From Larix kaempferi (taxonomy: Eukaryota; Streptophyta; Pinopsida; Pinales; Pinaceae): a DNA stretch of 64,000 nt. Under the pieces are notes generated by a model. That model had not been told where the DNA came from. It searched no databases and worked only from the letters and a program-made list of their open reading frames with translations. Of this stretch, positions 57,445 to 64,000 are shown piece after piece (within the stretch, counting starts at the first letter, position 1; every line of letters starts with the position of its first letter). The translations under genes and the position numbers were made by a program. The stretch spans positions 15,488,501 through 15,552,500 of the forward strand of contig BSBM01001138.1 in assembly GCA_027924585.1 (NCBI GenBank). The letters run 5' to 3'.

Positions 57445-57675
57445 ATGAATAGGTCTAGAGATTCACAAGGTAGATTTATTAAAACTAAAATTCCTACTAA
57501 CCTATATGGGAGAAATGCCACCCCAACTACTAACTCAGCAGAAAGGTATCGAAAGACACCTAAAGGGGATAGTCCTACTTGGAAAGCAAAGGAAATCCTT
57601 TTTGGAAACCAATTAGGGGAAACCATAGGGACATCAAAACAAGGAAGGGTTATGTACCTTCAATTAACTAATTAA
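57445..57675 (+). pseudogene. Element E Gag N-terminus, truncated
   Basis: An open frame of 76 codons, MNRSRDSQGRFIKTKIPTN..., lies 225 bp after the primer site, where gag should begin. It stops at a TAA and sequence of element D follows shortly. The capsid and knuckle are absent. Assignment rests on position only. Confidence 0.5.
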
Positions 57676-57744
57676 TAATTTACTGCTTAATTTAATACAT
57701 CATTTAATATTCATAGCATTGCCACTCCCTTTTAAGTAGCTTTG

Positions 57745-58950
57745 TCCTCAAAGCAATGGTAATGAGGGATGTAGCTGTCAAAATTGTTCAGATTCCCATG
57801 TTGCGTCTTCTTCGGAAAGATTTTTCCATTTTATGAGGTACTCTTTAATGACTCACATTCTTAATCTCTTCTCTCTAGTAGCAATGATAGATTCTGGCTC
57901 GAATATGATTCTTCCTTCTTCATCTAACAAGGGAATTATTGTTTGTGCCTTCTGGTGTTGACCTATCATCTTTTTCAAGCATGAAATGTGAAAAACATTG
58001 TGGATGCGACTTGTAGTTGGCATATCCAACGCATATGCCACCTAACTAATCTTCTTATTGACTTGATATGGGCCATAAAAACGTGGAGCCAATTTATTCT
58101 TTCCACCTTGTTTAAGTGATAATTGCGTATAGGGTTGTAGTCTTACAAATACCCAATCTCCAACTTCAAATTCTCATTCTGTTCGGTGTCGATCTTCTTG
58201 TTGTCTCATTCTATTCCTTGCAGTATTCAAATTCTCTTTAAGTACCTGGACAAACTTTTGGTTTTCTTCTAAATGGTCATTTACTCATGCGACCCTTACT
58301 TGGTTGGTAATGAAATTGTTCCATTTTGGGGGTTCATATCCATATAGGGCTTGAAATGGTGTCATTCTTGCAGTTGTATGATAAGTAGAATTATACCACC
58401 ATTCTGTAAGATGTAGCCATTGGAACCATTTATTTTGCTTATCAGTTACAAAGCAATGGAGGTAGGTTTCTAAGCATTTATTGACAACTTATGTCTGTCC
58501 ATCTATTTGGGGATGATAAGTTGAGCTCATGTTAAGAGCCATCCCAATTTTCTTGCAAAACTCTCTCCAAAAGTTCCCTTTAAACTTGGAATCCCTATCA
58601 CTTACTATAATCTTGGGAAAGCCATGTAACTTGTAGACATTTTTACAGAAAGCTTCGGCTGTTTCTTTTGCCGAACCAATTTTCTTCACTCCAACAAAAT
58701 GTGCATATTTGGTTAGCCTGTCTACCACAACTAGTATTTTGTCTTTTCCATCTGATATGGGTAGACCTTCAATGAAATCCATTGAAATTTCCTCCCATTT
58801 CTGATTTGGGATATGTAACGGATGGAGTAACCCCGGACTTGAGATATTCTTAGTTTTATTCCTTTAACAAATGTCACAATATGCAACATACTTGTGAATG
58901 TCGGCATTCATACCCTTCCAAAAGAATGACTGCCTTACATTATAGTAGGT
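57745..58950 (-). pseudogene. Element D integrase with chromodomain
   Basis: Core segments WEEISMDFIEGLP, VVVDRLTKYAHFV and SDRDSKFKGNFW give the two aspartates. The catalytic glutamate codon after HPQIDGQT is a TAA stop. The C-terminal region ends with a chromodomain (SIIATREKRL...VIKEYLIKWKNLSEEDATWE), about 57,760-57,895, which in related elements targets histone marks for insertion. At least five stops interrupt it. Confidence 0.83.
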
Positions 58951-59755
58951 TTTAAAAAAATCCTATATGACCAGCGGCTGGGCAGTCATGTGACTCTTTA
59001 AGCACCTTGGTTTTAAAACTGGAGTTGGAACTTAAGTAAATACGTCCTTTGTACCATAAGAGGTCATTCTTCCATTCAAACTTCGGATACTGATTTATGT
59101 TGTTAATTATGGAGCAACCCTCTAATTTCTTGGCATTTTCCTTGCGAATTTGGTCCAAAAATTCTGGGATCACCATGGATACGGCGTAGACTTGTACCTC
59201 TTCATCTTTCCTTGATAGAGCATCAGCTACTACATTGTCCTTCCCCTTTTTATGTAAGATCTCCATATCGAAGGTAGAGATTTTCTCAATCCACTTTTGT
59301 TGTTCGGTTGTTAATGTCTTCTACTGTAATAAGTGTTGTAGACTATTATGATCTATTCAGATCAGGAATTTACTTCCCAAAAGGTATTCTCACCATTTAG
59401 TTAATGCATGCATGATGGCAAGCATTTCTTTGTTGTATGTAGACTGTAGGTATTCTCTTTTGTTCAACTTCCTGCTTTCAAAAGCAATTGGATGACCTTG
59501 CATTAGCACAGCTCCTATCCCAAACCCTGAAGCATCACATTTGATTACGAATGGTTTTGCAAAATCAGGTGTTTCCAAAACAAGAGTTGAAGACATAATT
59601 TGTTTCAACATTTCAAAGCATCTTCTTGCTTCATCATCCCATTGAAAAGAATTTCTTTTTAGGAGATGTGTTAGTGGAGCAGTGACGTGTGCATAGTTTT
59701 TGATGAACCTTCGATAGTAACCTGTTAATCCCAAAAATCCTCACAATTTTGAAAC
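58951..59755 (-). pseudogene. Element D RNase H and linker
   Basis: Reads LTGYYRRFIKNYAHVTAPLT, FVIKCDASGFGIGAVLMQ, AFESRKLNKREYLQSTYNKE, VVADALSRKDEE. CDAS and the LNKREY/STYNKE blocks are gypsy RNase H hallmarks. A frameshift at about 59,740 separates it from RT; two stops fall inside. Confidence 0.83.
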
Positions 59756-61256
59756 ATTTTGGTTCAGGCCACTCCTTCATCGCCTGGATCTTCCTTGGGT
59801 CCACCTTAACTCCTTCCTTTGAGATTATATGACCGAGATACTCCACTTCTTGCTTCCCAAATGTGCATTTTGATTTTTTTGCATAGAACTGGTTTTCCTT
59901 CAGAAGAGATAGAACCTTTTCCAAATGCATCAAATGTTCCTTCCATGTCTTGTTATATATAAGGATGTCATCGAAGAATACTAACACAAATTTCCTTAGG
60001 TATGGCTGAAAGAGTTCATTCATAGTTGCTTGGAACGTGGCGGGGGCACTAGTTAACCCAAAAGGAATTACTTTGAATTCATAATGTCCTTCATGATTTT
60101 GGAAAGCAGTCTTTGCGATATCTTCTAATCTGGCCCTGATTTGATAGTACCCTGACCTTAAATCGAGTTTTGAAAAATATTTTGTGTCATGAAGTTCATC
60201 CAACGTATCATCGATGAAAGGGATTGGAAACTTGTTTTTAATCGTTATTTTGTTTAATCCTCTATCATCTATACATAATCTAAACGATCCATCCTTCTTC
60301 CATACTAGCACGACTGGAGCTGCATAAGGGCTTCTACTCTTGGTGATGACACCACAATTCAGTAGGTATTGAACCAACCTTTCTGTCTCCATTTTCTGGT
60401 GGTGGGGATACCTATATGGTTTAACCTTGACAGGATTTGATCCAGGTTTAATCTCGATTATGTGTTCTATACTCCTTTCTGGTGGTAGCTGCATGGGTAA
60501 GTCTTGAAATATGTGTTCATGTTTCTGGAGTAATTTTTGGATTTCCTTTTTGAACTCATTTGGTTCCTCCTCTTTTCCTTCCAGTTGATGGCATTGGATT
60601 ACGTATGCTGATGCTCCTTTTCGAATGATTTTTTCCATATGCTGAGATGAAACTACTTGTATGTCTAGTGGTTGAAAACCATATAGCTTAAAAATTTTCC
60701 CTTGCCATTTAAACTTGATGAAATGTTTTTGGTGATTGGTGGAATATGTTCCCAATGTTTGTAACCATTGGACTCCCAAAACAATGTCTACTCCTCCCAA
60801 CGGTAAGGTGTACAATTCTGATTCCAGTTCGAAGTCTTGTATTTGAAGTCTCACCTTGTGGCACTTTCCAGCTTTTTCGATCTTCTTGCCATCTGCAACC
60901 ATCACCTTCATGTGTGGAACTGGATGTACGAACAACTTGAGTCTTCTTGCAACTCTTATATCAAGAAAGTTGTGAGTGCTTCCGGTGTCTACTAGCACTG
61001 TAACATTCTCATTTTTTATATGCCCTTTTAACTTGAGAGTCTGTGGTTGGCTAATGCCTGTCATGGCTGCTAGGGATATTTTGGGGGTCTCGTTGTTTCC
61101 GAATGCCATATTTGCGGTTGCCTCCTCTTCATCTTCTTCTGATTCACTATTCTCCTCTGCTTCACAAGTATATAATTTCTTTGAGTTGTCCTCGGGGCGA
61201 CACCTATGTTTAGGATTCCATTTGTCTCCACATCGTCGACATTTTCCTTCCCTCAT
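59756..61256 (-). pseudogene. Element D Gag knuckle, protease and reverse transcriptase
   Basis: A 540-codon open frame begins MREGKCRRCGDKWNPKHRC, then protease VLVDTGSTHNFLD, then RT with VVLVWKKDGSFRLCID, FSKLDLRSGYYQI, PFGLTSAPATFQATMNEL and FFDD (FFDDILIY). The protease keeps DTGS. It is the best-preserved gypsy segment in the window. Confidence 0.92.
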
Positions 61257-61412
61257 TCGTTGATTCTCGAGGCTCTTCCTGTCGTCCCTTCTAGGTGGAG
61301 GGATGTATTTGTTTGTATCGTCCTCTAGAGTCGACTGGATGTTTCTTTGTGAGTATGACTTCCCTTTATTTAATTGGAAACTGTCAAATTTGGCCTCGGT
61401 TGCTTTTTCTTT

Positions 61413-62270
61413 TCATCTTGTTGCCTCGACATTTGGTATGTCATGCATTTTTAACTCTTTTTGTATGTATGGTTTTAGTCTGCCCAAGTAAGTTTCTAGT
61501 CGTTGTTTGTCTGATAGCCCAAATACTCTGGTAGCGAGTGATTCCCATTGGTGTGTAAATTCTTCGACGTTTCCTTTTTGCTGTAACCTGGTAAGCTTCG
61601 AGAAAAATTTGTCTTCGTTGATTCCTTGAAACCTTTTTAGGAAATAATTCTTAAACAAATTCCATGTGTATGTGAAATGGTCACCTTTCCACCACATATA
61701 CCAGTTGTAGGCATATCCTTGAAGGTGCATAGATGCATACTTCACTTTTTCTTCATCTATTGTGATGTTATAGATATCGAAGTATTCCTCAGCTTTATTT
61801 AACCATGCAATGCATTGTTCATCATTCCCACTGAACTTTGACATTTTTATTTTTGCTTTGGGGGGATACACTACATAATGCTGATACTGATTGCCTCTTG
61901 TCTTGTTGTGTGGTGATCCATAATTGTTGGTTGAAGCACTCGACATATCTAAGTCGTCTTTTGGTTTGCAATGATCATTTGTCTCATTCTGTCCCATCCT
62001 TTCCATGAACTTGTTTAACGTGTCGCTCAGTTGGTCTTGTTTTTCCTTCATCTCGTCCAATTTATCATCTAGCCTTTTTTCTAGAACTGAAACGAATTCC
62101 AATCTGATTTCATTTTTCAGCTTTGCATTGGAATTTTTTATTTCTTCCTTTTAATCTTCTTGAAACACTTTGTCAAGTTTGTCTATTTTGGAGTTTGGAC
62201 CTTCGAGGATTTTTAAATCTCTAATTTGGTCTTTTTCTAATTTTTCTAGTCAATCTTGTAACTCGGCCAT
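61413..62270 (-). pseudogene. Element D Gag
   Basis: ATG at 62,270 (MAELQD) is followed by stops, then a 229-codon open run with a helical N-terminus and capsid-like core (MSKFSGNDEQCIAWLNKAEE, YFLKRFQGINEDKFF). A frameshift lies between this and the knuckle at about 61,256-61,413. Confidence 0.82.
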
Positions 62271-62337
62271 GGTTCTTGACCTGGTGTGAGGAGGTGAATA
62301 TTTGGAATCGGTTTTGGCTTATGTGGTTAAGGACAAA

Positions 62338-62465
62338 TAAAAATAATAATAATTATCTTTAAAAAATAATTTTTATTTTTATAAAAAAAAACAATATAAT
62401 AATATTATTATTGTTTTATTATATTATTATTATATTATTATATTATTATAATAATATTATATTCG
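62338..62465. repeat. AT-rich microsatellite, (ATT)n/(AAT)n
   Basis: Runs of ATT, ATTATTAT and poly-A/T with no coding potential, just upstream of element D gag. Confidence 0.8.
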
Positions 62466-62548
62466 AGTGAATAAGCAGCGTTATGGCTTTACGAAACAGA
62501 GGTGACGACTAGTAGGGAGTGAGGTTTCAAAGTTGGCGTGGGCGCCGG
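62466..62548. other. Short flank left of copia 2; nothing recognised
   Basis: A GC-richer 83-bp stretch ending GGCGCCGG. The five bases before copia 2 are GCCGG; the right duplication is outside the window. Confidence 0.4.
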
Positions 62549-63156
62549 TGTTGATGTATATGTAACTTCGGAATGTATTTCATCAGTATATTATATGTAT
62601 ATTTATTGTACCCTTATAAGAGATGTGTTATTCCTCTATAAGGAAGTGTCGTCATGTGGATTGACAAGTGTCGCAAGTGTGTGTACTTGCCGATGGGTTA
62701 TTAGACCACCTTATGGGGTCGGCCCTAATTAATATATAATATAATGTGGATGTACTAAAGTAGACAAGTCGGCCCCAGTAGGTCACTGGGCAAAAAGGTG
62801 AGTATAAATAGAGATAGGAGATCTCTATTTTACTCACTCGGAAAAGTATCTATCTCTCTCTCTGGAAAGTGGCGCACTAGTGAGGAGGAGGAGGATCATC
62901 TGCTAGGAGACTATCTCTGTATTATTTGGTTGTATTTTGGTTGAGCCATTGCTCTCTCTATCTCTGAGGAAGTTGTGGGGTTTTTCACCTTAGGGTTTTC
63001 CCCACGGAAACTCTGTGTCTCTTGTCTCTATGCTTTTGATTCTTATGATGCTTGTGATGCTTGTCATATTATGATTGTCATGCATTGATATACTGTAGAT
63101 GTTATTCTCTCAGCAAAGATCCTATAGTATTGTGATTTAATACTGAAAATTTAACA
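62549..63156 (+). repeat. Copia 2 5' LTR
   Basis: 608 bp, TGTTGATGTATATG...TTTAACA, the reverse complement pattern of the copia 1 LTRs. Confidence 0.93.
62803..62810 (+). promoter_or_regulatory. TATA box in copia 2 5' LTR
   Basis: GAGTATAAATAGAGAT, homologous to the copia 1 TATA sites. Confidence 0.75.
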
Positions 63157-63168
63157 TGGTATCAGAGC
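63157..63168 (+). promoter_or_regulatory. Primer binding site of copia 2
   Basis: TGGTATCAGAGC directly after the LTR, the classic initiator Met tRNA site of plant copia elements. Confidence 0.93.
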
Positions 63169-63730
63169 CTAACTGAGAAGAAGACATTTTGCAGTGACGG
63201 AAGCTTGTATTCCTTGTTTATTGGGTTTCTCTCCACAGATTTTTGAAATTCAGTATAGTAGATTGGATCTACTCATCAAGGCGCATCTTTCTGTCCAATC
63301 AGATTTCAGTTCCGAGCATTTTCAGTTTTGGCCCTAAAAATTAGGGTTTCCACAAAAATAGGAATTTCTGGAAACTGAAGGTACAGCTGGAAGCTCCTTG
63401 CAAAAATCGAAGGTTTGAGCTTTGGATCGAGATTTTTGGCTGGGTAGATCTCCGGGAAACTCAAACCCTAATTCAGGGCTCTCCCCAGTGAACCCGGGAG
63501 GACAAAAAGGCAATTTTGAAGGACAAGACTTTGCTGATCTCAAATTCTAAATGTACTAGGCTGATCAGCTCTCCAAGGCGCATCTTTCTATCCTTTCGGA
63601 ATTTTGAAATTCACATTTTGAATTTTTAGGGTTTCTCTGACAAACCCTAATCCGGGACCAGATCCAGTTTTCAACACTTCAAGAGGTAAGTTCTAAATCT
63701 TTTCTATTTCCATTTGAAGTACTCTTAAAG
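63169..63730 (+). other. Copia 2 5' leader
   Basis: Homologous to the copia 1 leader. Non-coding, with repeated AGATTT...CGATC-type blocks. A minus-strand open frame here is the mirror of leader sequence. Confidence 0.75.
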
Positions 63731-64000
63731 ATGTCTCTTCACACCAAGCTTGAGGATAAGCTTGAAGGGGCTGATAACTTCCGAGCCTGGAAGTATAGGA
63801 TTGGGCTAATCCTGGAAGAGAATGAGTTGGACTCATATGTGAAAGAAGACATCCTTATCCCAGAGGATGAAGAGGCCAAGGTATTGCACAAGAAGAACTT
63901 GGTCAAGGAAAAGAGAATCATTGCTGATTCTATCAAAGACCATCTCATACCCCATGTGTCTTCTCTCAAGACACCCAAAGAGATGTTTGAATCTTTGACC
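63731..64000 (+). CDS. Copia 2 Gag, N-terminal 90 codons (runs off the window)
   Basis: ATG at 63,731 opens MSLHTKLEDKLEGADNF followed by RAWKYRIGLILEENELDSY and HLIPHVSSLKTPKEMFESLT. It is open to the end. It is the same Gag as copia 1 and provides the Arg (CGA) at codon 18 where copia 1 has TGA. It would bind and package element RNA in the cytoplasm. Confidence 0.93.
   Translation, partial: MSLHTKLEDKLEGADNFRAWKYRIGLILEENELDSYVKEDILIPEDEEAKVLHKKNLVKEKRIIADSIKDHLIPHVSSLKTPKEMFESLT

Larger units (their letters stand above)
57700..62300 (-). mobile_element. Element D: Reina-like chromovirus body without recognised LTRs
   Basis: Gag, protease, RT, RNase H, integrase and a chromodomain lie on the minus strand in gypsy order. 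The RT motif FFDD, CCHC of form CRRCGDKWNPKHRC and a chromodomain at the integrase C-terminus place it in the chromoviruses, probably Reina. I could not find a matching pair of LTRs: the flank at 57,680-57,740 and that at 62,300-62,548 do not resemble each other. A possible purine tract (AAAAGGGAG) is near 57,733. Confidence 0.8.
62549..64000 (+). mobile_element. Copia 2: 5' part of a Ty1/copia element, same family as copia 1
   Basis: A complete 5' LTR, primer site, leader and the first 90 Gag codons are present before the window ends. It is in opposite orientation to copia 1. No stop or frameshift is seen in the available Gag, so it may be a better-preserved copy. Confidence 0.93.

Noticed and set aside
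62338-62465. Replication origin or AT-rich regulatory island
   Set aside because: It is a simple ATT microsatellite next to a transposon; nothing else supports a function.
57700-62548. LTR pair for element D
   Set aside because: I compared the two flanks and found no direct repeat; only the coding body can be supported.

Overview
The window looks like repeat-dense intergenic DNA from a large land-plant genome. No host gene could be recognised. Almost everything belongs to plant-type transposable elements: Ty3/gypsy elements of several lineages, two Ty1/copia elements of one family, and a CACTA-type DNA transposon. The plant assignment rests on lineage-specific traits: an extra RNase H downstream of integrase (Tat/Ogre-like), a Reina-like chromovirus with a chromodomain, an Athila/Tat-type primer binding site, and a TNT1-like copia with an initiator-Met tRNA primer site. 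The species cannot be named from sequence alone.

Layout. (1) 1-584 plus 23,594-~23,770 is a piece of the 5' LTR of element B, a Tat/Ogre-like gypsy on the + strand. It is split by a CACTA transposon at 588-23,593, which has 15-bp perfect terminal inverted repeats and a 3-bp ATA target duplication. (2) Inside the CACTA sits gypsy element A (4,637-16,766, - strand, 5-bp target duplication with one mismatch). The CACTA also holds a long foldback repeat (18,162-19,002), a short perfect-looking hairpin (19,209-19,294) and diverged inverted arms around element A. (3) 23,880-32,855 is the rest of B: truncated protease, RT, RNase H, integrase, extra RNase H, an antisense accessory gene and the 3' LTR. 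(4) 33,245-~54,400 is element C, a relative of B, with gag, protease, RT, RNase H, integrase, extra RNase H and the same antisense gene. It is interrupted inside pol by copia element 1 (41,902-49,329, - strand, CTAAG target duplication). (5) ~54,575-57,675 is the 5' end of an Athila-like gypsy (element E). It is followed by the coding body of a Reina-like chromovirus (element D, ~57,700-62,300, - strand). Copia element 2 (62,549 onward, + strand) then starts and runs off the window.

Most copies are decayed by nonsense changes and frameshifts, many consistent with C-to-T change at CAG, CAA or CGA codons. The nesting gives a relative order: B, then the CACTA; the CACTA, then A; C, then copia 1. 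The copia 1 LTRs differ by about 12 substitutions and one 13-bp indel, whereas the LTRs of A are much more diverged.

The least ordinary biology is in two places. Element A has a Gag with five zinc-knuckle positions, a second Gag-like domain between protease and RT, and a roughly 980-codon accessory frame after integrase with a long heptad-rich part. Elements B and C both carry an antisense, apparently spliced accessory gene that resembles plant-mobile-domain proteins.
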